Positions 1-10,185 of a stretch of 64,000 bases of DNA are shown here, in pieces. Numbering within the stretch: position 1 is the stretch's first letter; the number at the start of each line of letters is the position of its first letter. Both the position numbers and the translations under genes were made by a program. The stretch covers positions 434,001 to 498,000 of the forward strand of contig JARWMV010000251.1 of assembly GCA_030998015.1 (NCBI GenBank). The letters run 5' to 3'. The stretch comes from Ceratorhiza oryzae-sativae (Eukaryota > Basidiomycota > Agaricomycetes > Cantharellales > Ceratobasidiaceae). The notes under the pieces were generated by a model, which was not told the origin of the DNA, searched no databases, and was given only the letters and a program-made list of their open reading frames with translations.

Positions 1-135
1 AGATACATTACGAGGCAATACATCAAGTACGGACTGCTAAGCGGTACATGATCGGAGCGGCGCGTAAGCGCCATTATCCCAGCCACATCATGGCAAGGTA
101 TCAACCAGCGAGTCTTATCGTATGTACGAACAACA
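1..135 (-). repeat. Partial LTR of a Copia retrotransposon
   Basis: On the minus strand this sequence starts TGTTGTTCGTACATACGA directly after a purine run (minus-strand GAGGGGGAG, about 137-145) that looks like a polypurine tract, and follows the end of a Copia RNase H reading frame. The same start (TGTTGTTTGTGCATGC) follows the related Copia fragment at 24457, which supports the LTR boundary. The LTR runs off the left edge of the window. Confidence 0.6.
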
Positions 136-142
136 CTCCCCC

Positions 143-1270
143 TCAAACGTAAGACGAGCTCATTAGAACAGAAAATAAATGTGAAAAATCCGGAGCAGGT
201 AAGGGCTTAGTAAAGCTGTCTGTGAGGTTGTCAACTCCGGCAACATGAGGGGTCGCAACTTTGCCATTCTTGATGTGTTTGCGAATAAAATGGTGTCGAA
301 TATCAATATGTTTCGATTGACCATGAAACTGTGAGTCTTGTGATAGTGCAATGGCTGAATGTGAGTCGGTGAGTACTGGTGTAGCGTATATGCACTTGAA
401 TCCAAGTTCAGCAAGGAAAGAGCACAACCACAGTGCATGTCATATACCATAGGACATAGCCATATACTTGGCTTCCATGGATGAAAGTGATACAGTTGCT
501 TGTTTCTTTGAACTTCATGCAATTGGTCCCAACACAAGTAGAAAGACCATGCCAGAAATGGATTGGCAGTCAAGTATGTTGCTCTGCAAAAACCGATAGT
601 GTAATAAAACAAGAGGAAAGATCAGGGTGTAATGATGGATGATGATTCCTCCTGACACTGTGACACTGGTGTCATTTGGCCTCATGACACCATGATCTTT
701 CCCCCTGTTTTATTGCACCTCATGACACTGATTTATGCTTCATTATGCCCTGTGGTTTTTGCAGAGTGAGTCCCCAGTTGGCATCAACATAGCCAACTTC
801 TACTAGTTTGGTGCCATCAGCCAGACCATTGTAAGTAATTGATCAGTTGGTTGTTCCAGCAGTGTATCATAGTATGTGCTTCAGTGCTGTTACATGTGCA
901 GGACTACAGCAAGTCAAAAACTGTGCAAGATGCTGCACAGGATAAGTAAGATTGGGCTGTGTACCCAAGGCTGCATACATGAGTGTGCCTATCATAGTTG
1001 AGTATGGGTAGTCTGGTGGAGTGCCAATATATCAGTCTAGTACAGTGGTATGAGACATAGGAGTATCAGAGGGGTTACAACCCTCCATACCAGTGTGTTT
1101 GATAACAGATTTAATGTATGCATCTTGTGACAGTGTAATAGTATGCTTGGATCAATCTTGAGTGATTCAGAATCCAACAAAGTGATTGAGTTCTCCTAAG
1201 TTGTGTGTCATCAGCAACAAGTCAAGTGATGGTGTGGGCACCTGAGATCACACATCAGCAAAAATGAAAT
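143..1270 (-). pseudogene. Copia retrotransposon pol remnant (RT to RNase H C-terminus)
   Basis: The minus strand encodes the C-terminal part of a Ty1/Copia polyprotein. An open stretch at 143-427 has the Copia RNase H end, with motifs such as SKHIDIRHHF and DSFTKPLP. Further upstream (about 770-1240) a reading frame with several stops still shows Copia RT residues such as LGELNHFVGF and a YSTMIGTLMYAAL-like block. The remnant is broken by in-frame stops and by a MITE at 582-766. It is a dead copy; no integrase or gag was found. Confidence 0.75.
582..766. mobile_element. MITE, about 185 bp, 13-bp terminal inverted repeats
   Basis: The segment begins CTCTGCAAAAACC and ends with its exact reverse complement GGTTTTTGCAGAG. 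Each end is flanked by the dinucleotide TG (580-581 and 767-768), and the segment interrupts Copia coding sequence. It has no coding capacity. The length, perfect inverted repeats and 2-bp flanking repeat fit a non-autonomous Tc1/mariner-like MITE, although the expected TA duplication reads TG here. A related element is at 24477-24664. Confidence 0.7.
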
Positions 1271-1284
1271 TTCCTTTAAAGGCC

Positions 1285-2040
1285 CTCAAAGATGTTTGAA
1301 GACCTTAAAGACACTAAAGACACCAAATACGTATACCCCCTTTTAAAGCTCTTTCAAAACATGGCCTGTCTTGAGATGTCTTTGAGCATCTTTGAACGTC
1401 TTGAGGTGCCTTTAAGCATCTTTGAGTGTCTTGAAAACCAACTGGGATCCCTCAAGTCAGTATACTTAATCTTGGAATGCTTTGCAATACCTTGCAAGCA
1501 AACAATAACAGCTTGAAACCAATTTCAAACAACCCTGGGCTTGACTTATGTAATCATGCTGACTTGCTGACACAACAAGTCTCAGCTTTTAGTTGTGATG
1601 TAGCACATGCATGAGAAGGGCACACTACTCATCACTCAGGGGTATTTTATAGCATATAGTGGCTTTGGTAACAAGGGGACACAAAATGGATGGTTGGATG
1701 AGGAGATTGATCATTCTGATGACAGATTTGGGGTATACTTACCTTATTTGGCAAATTTGAAATTTCCCCAAAAAGGAAAGTTGTAGCCACAAAAATTACA
1801 AAAATCATTAATTTTTTGGATTTCCATATATGGTAAATTTGAAATTGGCCAAAAGAGGAGTAATCACAACCTGTTATAGATAGTCAGGATATTGTGGTCC
1901 ATTCACCTGAAGACACTTGACCTCTGTAAAGACACTCAAAGACACTCAAAGACACTCAAAGATGCTCAAAGACACCTAAAGACATTCAAAGACACTCAAA
2001 GACACTTCAAGACATTTGACTAAATTTCAAGACATCCAAA
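1285..2040. repeat. Degenerate decamer array (CAAAGACACT) in two orientations
   Basis: A run around 1930-2035 repeats the decamer CAAAGACACT with small changes. Around 1285-1330 the same strand shows related units, while about 1370-1435 carries the reverse complement (TCTTTGAGTGTC-like units). The short open frame at 1292-1516 is just this repeat read in frame. The spacer (1520-1920) is AT-rich with no recognisable gene. Confidence 0.6.
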
Positions 2041-2300
2041 ACATGGGCATGTATTGCAGTATCTTTAAAGCTATTTCAACAACTAACAGAGTCTTTGCTT
2101 GTCTTTCAAGCTCTGTTATTACGTATTGTTTTCCCAAAGCTCTTGCATGGAAAAACCATTTTTGCTGATGCAAGGGCAGAGCCTGGAAGCAACTTGGTGG
2201 CAATGATGAGGGAGGTAATGTTGAGACCCCCTGTTACTATCCTTTGGTCTTCCTTAAGTAGTGGCTATGTTGGTTGTATTGTCTATTTCTATCTATTGTG
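2041..2300. other. Unassigned AT-rich repeat DNA
   Basis: An open frame spans 2095-2490 but shows no known domain, and its distal half lies in LTR-like sequence. I see no supported gene here; it is probably decayed transposon DNA. Confidence 0.4.
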
Positions 2301-2881
2301 TGTCTCTATTCTACAGTGTATGGTCAAGGTCCCTGTGGTGGACAAGATAAAGCGAGCTGAGGTCCTCCAGCTTGCTCCCTATTTCTTATATATTCCACAA
2401 GGTGTGAGTCATACCTTTCTGCAGTCCACAGTGTTTACAGGTCACATGAGTGGTTCAGACACAAGTAAACAGTGTGGATACCTCATGTGATTGTCTATAA
2501 CCCTTATGTAAGTTGCTCTTAGGGTTGTTGCAGCTCTGAATTGTATAGAGCCACGTGAGGTCCCAGGGTAATGTGATCTAAGTGCTGAGGTCACATGATA
2601 ACTTGCTCCTTGCTCCTCATTACAAAGGAGAGATTTAAGGGGAGCAACTTGGTAAGCACCAAGGTAAGCACCAAGGTCACATGATAACTCACTGCTCACT
2701 CCTCATTACAAGGGAGAGATTTAAGAGGAGCAACATAGTAAGTGCTCAGCTAAGTGCCTGGGTCATGTGACAACTCACTCCCTGCTCCTCATTATGTAGG
2801 AGAGATTTAAGAGGAGCAACTTGGTAAGCACTGAGATAACTGCCAAGGTCATGTGATCTTGTTTACCCCCCTTTGCCTTGG
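2300..2881 (-). repeat. Diverged LTR related to the 9629/15070/17088/19157 family, with internal triplication
   Basis: The segment aligns by eye with the reverse-oriented LTR at 15070-15646: both contain GACAAGATAAAGC followed by an AGCTGAGG block, and both end with blocks like GGTCACATGAT followed by GAGCAACTTGGTAAGC. A unit of about 100 bp (bulk GCTCCTCATTACA, then GGAGAGATTTAAG) occurs three times between about 2580 and 2860. CpG is nearly absent. The exact 5' boundary is unclear. Confidence 0.5.
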
Positions 2882-3820
2882 TGTTATGGATCACTAACAT
2901 TTTTCTATTATGTTAGTCTGCTCTGCCAACCTCAAGTGATGCCTCTGTAATTAATTTGTGAAATACTTGAATTTGTATGCACTTTGAATTGTAATATTTT
3001 CTGTCCCATTAAATAGTACAAATTTCCTGCTTTCCAACACATATTTTATTAAGTTTTTACAATAAGATCTCAGAAAGATACAGAGGTTGCAATATTTCCT
3101 CTTATCAGGAGATATTGATTACAACATTGCACTGCTCATATCTCAGCAACTGCTTATGCTATCAAAGCAATCTTATGCTCTATCAATAGCTGATCTTCAG
3201 CGGTATCTGCTGCCCAAAGATCGTTGCGATCCACTGGATCCTCATGCTGGAATGACCCAAAGATCATTAGAATGTTACTGGACCATCAATCAAGATCTAA
3301 TGACTCCAGTGAGTCAGGAGAGCCTTCCAAATTGATCCAGAAGCTTCTCTGACTCACTTTATGACTCACTGAGATGTAGCCTCTGTTCATTACATGTATA
3401 TACTATGATAATATGATCTACAAGCCAATAGCAGGTCTCAGATGCATCAATGCCTTTGATCCACACCCTGTCTTTACTCTCTTATCCTATACTGGGCTAG
3501 GGTGTACCCCAAGTATAGCAGTACCCTCTTTTGATGATCGCACTGGCATGCATGCATCTATTTGGCTCTGGAATGCCCTCCTCAGGGTGTAAAAGGACCT
3601 CCTCTGAGGCCCTTCCAGACCACCTCCTCTCCTCCTACTCTGACTCAACCCAGACTGGTTATTGGTTTCTTTTCTCTTTCTATTTCTCTTGTCTGTGTGT
3701 GATTTCTTATATAACTAGTACTGAGGAATAAAGTACCATATTAGTTATATACTGTCTGAGTCATTGTATCTTATATACAGAGATATATAAGGATACAATA
3801 TTGCCTGATTGAGCATGACA
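2882..3820 (+). repeat. 5' LTR (partial) of outer Gypsy element
   Basis: Starts TGTTATGGATCACTAACA and is the reverse complement, with point differences, of 14026-14956 in the LTR of the inner copy. Its last roughly 370 bp are missing: at GCATGACA (3820) the sequence jumps straight into gag. A deletion therefore removed the LTR end, the primer binding site, the leader and the gag N-terminus. Confidence 0.7.
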
Positions 3821-4375
3821 TCTACTAGAATGACAAACCTGACAAGGATGCATCCAGAGATAGCAGAGAGGAGAAGGTTAGTTAGAGCTGTAGGTAGGAG
3901 GATATATGAACATCCACACCCCCATGTAATGCACATTAAATATCCATCTATTGGGCGTAGAGAATTCTTTAAGGATCTCTTACAAGAACTGGATTATTTA
4001 TGTACATTTAGGCCAGAATGGACTTGGTCTGCATCTGGAGAACCTGCCATGTTCATTGACTTGAACAGGCATAGGAGTTTCAGGACTAAGCTCTCTGCTT
4101 TTAAGTCCCAACTGCTCCCTGTTAGGAGCAGGCATCCTATACCTCACCCAGATGTTCCTGCATTCCCTGAAACTAGGAAGCATTTTGCTTTCAATAAGAA
4201 ACAGCATGAAGTTGCTTGTGTATTATTTAGGGATGAAGTTGAGCACTTTTTGGCTTACCGCTTTATTGAACACCAAGCTATACAAGACCTTGGTAAAGGG
4301 AAGCAAAGGGAGCTCAATGAAATAATGTGGGAAAATTCTGAGAGCAGATCCAAGACTCCAGAATATGCTCCAGCC
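3821..4375 (+). pseudogene. Gag fragment of outer Gypsy element
   Basis: The frame reads a Gag segment nearly identical to residues encoded at about 12330-12870 on the minus strand (motifs MTNLTRMHPEIAE, HVMHIKYPSIG, LNRHRSFRTK). It starts abruptly after LTR sequence and is cut after a codon string ending EYAPA by the inner element. The last five bases, CAGCC, are the left copy of the target-site duplication. Not functional. Confidence 0.8.
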
Positions 4376-4440
4376 TGTTACGGGTCAGGGTACACTTGTA
4401 TATCTAGAGCTTAAGCAAATGTAGATATGTTAGTATACAC
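4376..4440 (-). repeat. 3' LTR remnant of inner Gypsy element
   Basis: Only about 65 bp match the outer edge of the LTR at 13650 (shared TGTTACGGGTCAGGGTACAC and the following TAGAGCTTAAGC block). The match ends at TATACAC(C/T)AAT; the other 1.24 kb of LTR is missing. Confidence 0.75.
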
Positions 4441-4452
4441 CAATCTAGAGAA

Positions 4453-5879
4453 GCTGTGCCAGAATTTTGCAGGACTCCGGCACCTGCAGCAGGACTCCTG
4501 CGCTTTTTGGCCATTCTGGCACTGGCACTGGCACTGGCTCGCCAGTTGCCGGAGTCCGTGCCAGAATTCTGGCAGGTGCAGGAGCATGCCAGAATCCTGG
4601 GACTCCTGCAACTGGCTATGGTCAGAACTCACCACATCAAGTTGTGTAATAGCTCATTAGATGCGCAGAAGAGAGAGCATTCCAATGATATAGAGCACGT
4701 TTCATACGAAATTCATTCTGGCAAATTTTACGCAGTTCTTTTGTTCGGGTCTTTGTGGCCAACATTTCCAGGGCCATAAACCTCACCACAATCTCTCGCA
4801 AAGTAGCTCATTAAATGCGCAAAAATCAGGAGATCACAGATATGTCATTTGCTCCGCGCAAAAAATTCGATAACGCATAGTTCGCTCCAAATTGATGCTC
4901 AGGAAATATTCTGGGAAATGCGCACATGCTATTTCACCACAAAGAAAGCTGTTTGAAGCTTATCCGACCAGCTAGCCTTTCTCCTGAGCTTGAAAAACCC
5001 CTACTGACATTATATCTAGTAAATACATTGACTGGATAACTATGAACCGGGGTGTGTGCAGGCAACCTCACTGTCAACCCAGCAGAATCACTGCACATGG
5101 TCGGAAATTTATGTTATAAGCTTGTTCCAGATGTTTCAGGTACCTGAGATAGGGCAATAAGCATCCCTGAATCTGTCTGTGATACTAAGAAAGCCAGAAT
5201 AGCACTGTGTGGGTGTCCATGGCGCATTTCAGGGGGTTTTCAGCATCAGGGGCGCTGTTCCCCCAGTTTCACCAGCTAAAACACCTTCAATCAGGCTGGT
5301 TTTTGGTATATAGAGTCCTTATGATAATGCGCATCGACTCCGCGCAAGGGAGCGAGGTTTGCACGGCTGGTTTCACTAGCGCTTGTGGCGCTATTCAGGG
5401 GTTTCCCCCTTTATATCGCTGATAACTTTCGATAAAAGCGTTCGTTTATTATGAAAATATGTGCATTCGATTCCTCTCAGTGAGACGAGTCGATTGGTAT
5501 GTATATCGCCCCAATTAGAGCTCAGGATAGCGAGCTTGAACATCTGCGCATCCCCCTGAATATTTTTCTTAGACGATTCTGCGCTGATACTGCTCATTTC
5601 TTAACCGTTTGTAATCAAGTAAAGTACAATTTGATCCGCTGAATTTTGCGCATTTTATGAGTGCTTAATATATGCAATCCGTGGTGCTCATGTACAGGTG
5701 ACAATGTGCCAGTATTCAGGTATGCAGGTATGTAGGTATGCCAGTACTGCAGGACTCCGCCTAGGACTCCGGCACCCTTGAGGCTATTCTGGCACCTGCA
5801 CTGGCAACTGGCACGCCAGAATTTGCTGGAATTTTAGCCAGAATTCTGGCAAGTTCTGGCTGCAGGAGCCTGGCACAGC
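4453..5879. mobile_element. Putative non-autonomous DNA transposon, 10-bp TIRs, about 1.43 kb
   Basis: The segment starts GCTGTGCCAG and ends with its exact reverse complement CTGGCACAGC. Both subterminal regions (about 200 bp) are packed with short direct and inverted motifs: CCAGAATTCTGGCA palindromes, CAGGACTCC and a GGCACT trimer. The interior (4640-5700) has no coding frame that I recognise and retains CpG, unlike flanking repeats. No target duplication is visible, and the segment coincides with loss of integrase and most of an LTR, so insertion was accompanied by deletion or the boundaries are not simple. Confidence 0.5.
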
Positions 5880-8846
5880 ACCTCTATCATACTCACCTTG
5901 CAGCTTCTTGAGTACATCAGCAAAATGGGGATCATTAGTGTATGCTTCATAAAAGCGATTAACTTCAGATTCATTAATACTGATGTGTAGCTTGTTCAAA
6001 CCTGATGTAGCAAGAGAGACATTAGCTTTATATACTTTGTTTCTTACCTTAAACCTTGTCCTAAAACCTTTGGAAGGATTTTCTTCATTGGCTAAAGCAT
6101 GCATAGTTGACTGGACTAATAAATCCTTCTCAAAGTCTACACCTATTTCTTGGTACAGATTCTTCAGGGCATCTTCAGTGTCATTGTTGAAGGTAAGAGG
6201 GGTTGATAAGTCTGCTAAAGGTCCATCTTGTCTAGGGATCCTTCTTCTTAATCTAGAGATTGGGTCAACATTAGTATGGACTTTGCCTGCTCTATGAACT
6301 ATTACTAGGTCTGGAAAGGCAGCTATTACTATGCCATAACCAGATAGTCTTCTGTTCACAGTTTGGTAAGTCTTACTCCATTTAAGGGCAGCATGATCTG
6401 ACACTACTACAACTTTAGCACCTTCAAGATACATGTGGAATTTCACTAGACCATCTCTTACACCTAGAGCTTCTCTCTCAGTGGCTGAGTACCTTGTCTC
6501 AGCTGATTTGAGAAGTCTTGACCAGTAGGCAATGACTCGCTCTATGTGTACTTCAGTTTCTTCAAAGTCTTCATTCCAAGTATCTTCATAGTCAAAAGTT
6601 TCAGTACCATCAGCCCCCCCAGTCAGGATGACCTTTCCTTTGGAGTCAGGTGTAATAAACCTGGGGACAGGTAACCCTTCTTGGTGAGCTTTCTTACATT
6701 GATCATAAACTCTAGTTCCTTTCAGGTCCTTAAGTTTCATGGTTTGAATTTGCTGTAAGATAGCAGCTATTCCAAAGTCACATGCATCAGTATAAAGCCT
6801 ATAGGGCATCCCTGGTATTGGGTAAGAGAGAACTGGTGCATTGGCTAGGACTAGCTTAGCTAGTTTGAAAGCATGGGATTCCAATTTATCCCATTTCCAC
6901 TTGACACTCTTCTTTAAGAGATTAAATAATGGAGCTACTATCCAAGTATAATATGGAATATAACTTGAAAAGTAGGTCATCATTCCTAAGAATGTTTGTA
7001 ATGTAGGTATATCCTTAGGTTCCTCTAATTGTAGAATGCCTTCCACTTTCTCCTTATGGGTAGACATGCCAAGTCTGGACACCTTTTGTCCTAAAAGGAG
7101 TAAAGATTGATATCCAAGGTGGCATTTACCAGGAGAAAGAGTCAATCCAGAGTCTGCAATGGCCTTTAATACTTTGTCTAAATGCTCACAGTGGTCTTCA
7201 AATGACTTGCTGTATATCACAATGTCATCTATATATACTAGAGCAAATATCCATAAGAATGGGGCCAAAACATCAGTCATAACCCTTTGGAATACTGGAG
7301 GTCCATTTCTCCATCCAAAAGGCATTCTTCTGAATTGAAAGTGTCCTCTGTGACATCTAAATGCTGTCTTAGGCCTATCCTCATCCTTTATCTGGAGTTG
7401 AGTAAAGCCTGCTAGAGCATCTAGAGTACTGAGATATTGGGCTCCTTCAAGTGAATGAAGGATGTCTTGTTGCCTAGGTAGAGGGTATTCATCTGGTATA
7501 GCTACTGCATTAAGCTTCCTGTAATCAATGCACAAGCAAGGCTTATTATTCCACCATACTACAAGCACTGGGAAGCCCCAAGGGCTCTTAGATTCTTCAA
7601 TTACACCTAAGCGCAACCAATCATCTATTTGCTTGTCTATAGCAGCCTTAGCTTCTTCACTTGGCCTATAAGGAGTTAAAGCAATTTCCTTTGTACCTGG
7701 TCTGAGATTAATCTCTACCCTGGCTGGGTAATTACCAAGTCTGCCATCTAATCCAAAAGCTTCAAAGTTCTTTTTCACCACCTTTTGCAAGCTTTTCTTC
7801 TGATCTGGAGTCAAATTGTCTCCCCAATGTACTTCTGCCAAGAGTCTTTCCCTAGGGACTGGCTCTGGGTCAGGCAGTTCAGCAGTTTTAGGGCCTCCTT
7901 CTGGCTGCTTTGAGAGTTCAATCTCTTCAGCAGTAGGAGAAGGTACTTTGACTTCCTTCATAAGAGTATTTATTAGATGTGCCTTGGCTTCTCCTGCTTT
8001 CCTAAGTTCTTCAGGCAAATCTTTTTCTTTATCCAATGCAATCTTGGGGTCATGCATATATCCTATGACATGTCCTTTGGGTAAATGCACTGGCCTCTGA
8101 GAAAAGTTGGTTATCTGAATAGTCTTAGTATCAGGAGTGATGATGCTGTCTGTAGTTCCATGGACATCTAAAGTTCCATTATTACTTTCTAGACTACCTT
8201 CAATAAAACCTTCTTGCTGTCCTTCCTGGAATTCAACTAGAATAGGCACTTGTGTAATGAATTCAGCCTTTAAAAATACATCCCTAGCTAGTTTAACTGG
8301 GGTAGCACCTTCAGGTCCTTTCTTTAAGGCTTTCTTCTTAGAAGATTTTTTCCTGTGAAAGGCTGTTCCTTCTAGGTTTGTCTTGAAGTCTGGTCTAGTG
8401 TAAACTTGAAATACATTTCCAGCTTCATCCAATCTTGGTTCAGTTTCTAATTCAATTACTTCAGCAGACCTACCAGAGTTGCCAAAGAGTATTCTGCTAG
8501 GAGAGGAAAGACGATCTAAAGAGATTCTATATTGGTTAGAAAAGTCATTACCCAGAATGAAAGGTACTTTCATTCCTTTCACTACATAGGCTTCTACCTG
8601 CATCGTTACAGGTCCATCCTTAGTAGGGAAGGTTAAGTCTAATACTACATATCCTGTAATACTAGTTTTACCAGTCACTTGAATAAGATTTATCTTTTGG
8701 CCAGATTTCTCTTTAGGAGGTTGTTTCAAGCTAGTCAGAAAATTATAGCTAATCAGGGTAATATCAGAGCCTGAGTCAACAGTAATTTCTGTTAAGCCTT
8801 CTTCATTCCCTACCCTAGCCATAGCTACTGTAGGTCTAGTTCCCAA
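5880..8846 (-). pseudogene. Gypsy pol: aspartic protease, reverse transcriptase, RNase H; integrase absent
   Basis: A long frame of about 990 element-derived residues. Near the N-terminus is a retroviral-type protease motif DSGSDITL. The RT domain shows WGFPVLVV, the LNAVAIPDEYPLP block, STLDALAGFTQL (first catalytic Asp) and the active site YIDDIVIYS. RNase H follows with TDACDFG, ATEREALG, SDHAALK and a final VDPISR. An insertion of about 65 residues separates the first RNase H strand from the IAYWSR segment, longer than I expect for the family. Coding stops at VLKKLQGEYDRG, just before integrase should begin; the last roughly 30 codons of the open frame (down to 5784) come from the adjoining DNA element. 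The frame opens without ATG and lies +1 relative to the upstream linker frame at 8836-9039, either a programmed frameshift or decay. Confidence 0.85.
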
Positions 8847-9039
8847 GAAATGAGTTCCTGAAGGATTCCATCACCTTTTTAAGAGTAATAGTTTTATCCT
8901 CAGGGATTGATTTAAGGTCAAGAGGCTCATTCCTGGTAGATAATTGAATAGAAAATGATTTGGTAGCCATTGTTTGATTTGCTAATGCATTATAATTGTG
9001 TACTGCCTGTATATCCTGGTCATCTGCATTTACTCCCAA
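8836..9039 (-). CDS. Gypsy linker segment between nucleocapsid and protease
   Basis: A 67-residue minus-strand frame between the zinc-knuckle frame and pol. It has no recognised domain. It overlaps the first codons of the protease frame by about 11 bases and is in a different phase. It is probably part of the Gag-Pol polyprotein rather than a separate gene. Confidence 0.45.
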   Translation of the reverse strand: MGVNADDQDIQAVHNYNALANQTMATKSFSIQLSTRNEPLDLKSIPEDKTITLKKVMESFRNSFLGN

Positions 9040-9077
9040 GTCCTCTGTCTCATTAGATTCAGAAGGCTGGGAATTAA

Positions 9078-9628
9078 TTAAAAATCCGAGTCAGAAGAAG
9101 AGCTAGAAGAATCAGATTCTTCCTCTTGGTCTTCAGATGGCTCAGTTTCAGATGATTCAGGATCAGAATCATTGCAGGCAGCTTCATATTCAGCATAAGC
9201 AGTTTGTTCAGCTTCAATAGTTTCAGCAAAATAAACTTGGACATTGTTAGCATTAGATTTATTATGCTTGCATTCCTTGTCATAGTGCATAAGACTTCCA
9301 CAATGAATACAGCCTCTCATTCCTCTAGCTTTAGGAGTCCCTTTCTTATGTTTGGAAACATTAGAATTGTCTGGAGGGAAGGGCCTCTTATAGCCTTTGA
9401 ATTTATCAGGCTGCTTTGACTTGAACTTAGAGTTAGAAGAATTTACTGCATGAGCACTAGCTTTGTGACCATGCTTTTTCTGATGCTTTTCAGCCTTCAA
9501 AGCTTTGATCACCTCCTTGACTGTGTCATAGGTAGCTTGGTTGTTCATGTGGCAAGGCCAATCTTGCAATAAATCTTCTTGTTCCTTAATTCTAGTCACA
9601 TAAGTGGACCAGTCTGCAATATCCTCAT
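9078..9628 (-). pseudogene. Gypsy Gag C-terminal part with CCHC zinc knuckle
   Basis: The frame continues Gag on the downstream side of the solo LTR (NEDIADWSTYVTRIKEQE follows the break). A lysine-rich region is followed by one CX2CX4HX4C knuckle, CIHCGSLMHYDKEC, for RNA binding, then a very acidic, serine-rich tail (DSSSSSSDSDF) ending at 9078. Gag is split by the LTR at 9629, so this part can no longer be made from its natural start. Confidence 0.8.
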
Positions 9629-10185
9629 TGTTATGACCTGTCAAACAGACATAACAAAACAACCAAATATTTCTACAGATTTATGGCATTTTTTCCTAAG
9701 CGGAACAAGCCATAAACAAGGTCACGTGACCTTGGCGCTTAGCCGGCGCTTACGGTGGTTACCCTGAACTTGCTCCAGCATTTCTCTCCATTGTTACTTG
9801 GAGCGAGGAGCAAGTTGTCACGTGATCTTGGCGCCTATGGCAGGATCACGTGACCTCAGCACCTACCCCTCGGACCTTGCGCAGCTCTATAAGATTCGGA
9901 GCTGCACAAACTTAAGACAAACAATTACCTAACCCATAGTACTGTACATAACCTACACCTACTGCGGAGTGTGCTTAGATAATATGTCTGCAGCCACTGC
10001 AGCCACAGGTATATATAAGGAGGATAAAGCAAGACTGGATGCCTCAGCTTGCTTTATCTTGTCAACCACCATAGACCATAGCAAACACTGTAACTAGAAC
10101 ACTCAATACATACTGCATAGCACCAAACTGTCAACGCAGCCACTACTTAAGTGCTCCACAAGGGAGCCTCCAGAGGGTCATGACA
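9629..10185 (+). repeat. Solo LTR (TGTTATGACC family) inserted in Gypsy gag, 5-bp TSD ctcat
   Basis: The 557-bp unit starts TGTTATGACCTGTC and ends GGTCATGACA, with near-inverted 10-bp termini. It is flanked by perfect CTCAT repeats (9624-9628 and 10186-10190). Close copies lie at 15070-15646 (inverted), 17088-17756 and 19157-19722. It carries the TATATAAGGAGGATAAAGC block that looks like a promoter. No internal region is left, so it is a solo LTR formed by LTR-LTR recombination. Confidence 0.9.

Noticed and set aside
1920..2040. CRISPR-like array
   Set aside because: The short units are directly tandem, without unique spacers, in a eukaryotic genome.
2095..2490. 131-codon plus-strand open frame
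   Set aside because: Its second half is LTR sequence read in frame and no domain is visible.
4453..5879. Helitron or protein-coding DNA transposon
   Set aside because: No Rep/helicase or transposase frame and no Helitron termini; only short inverted ends are seen.
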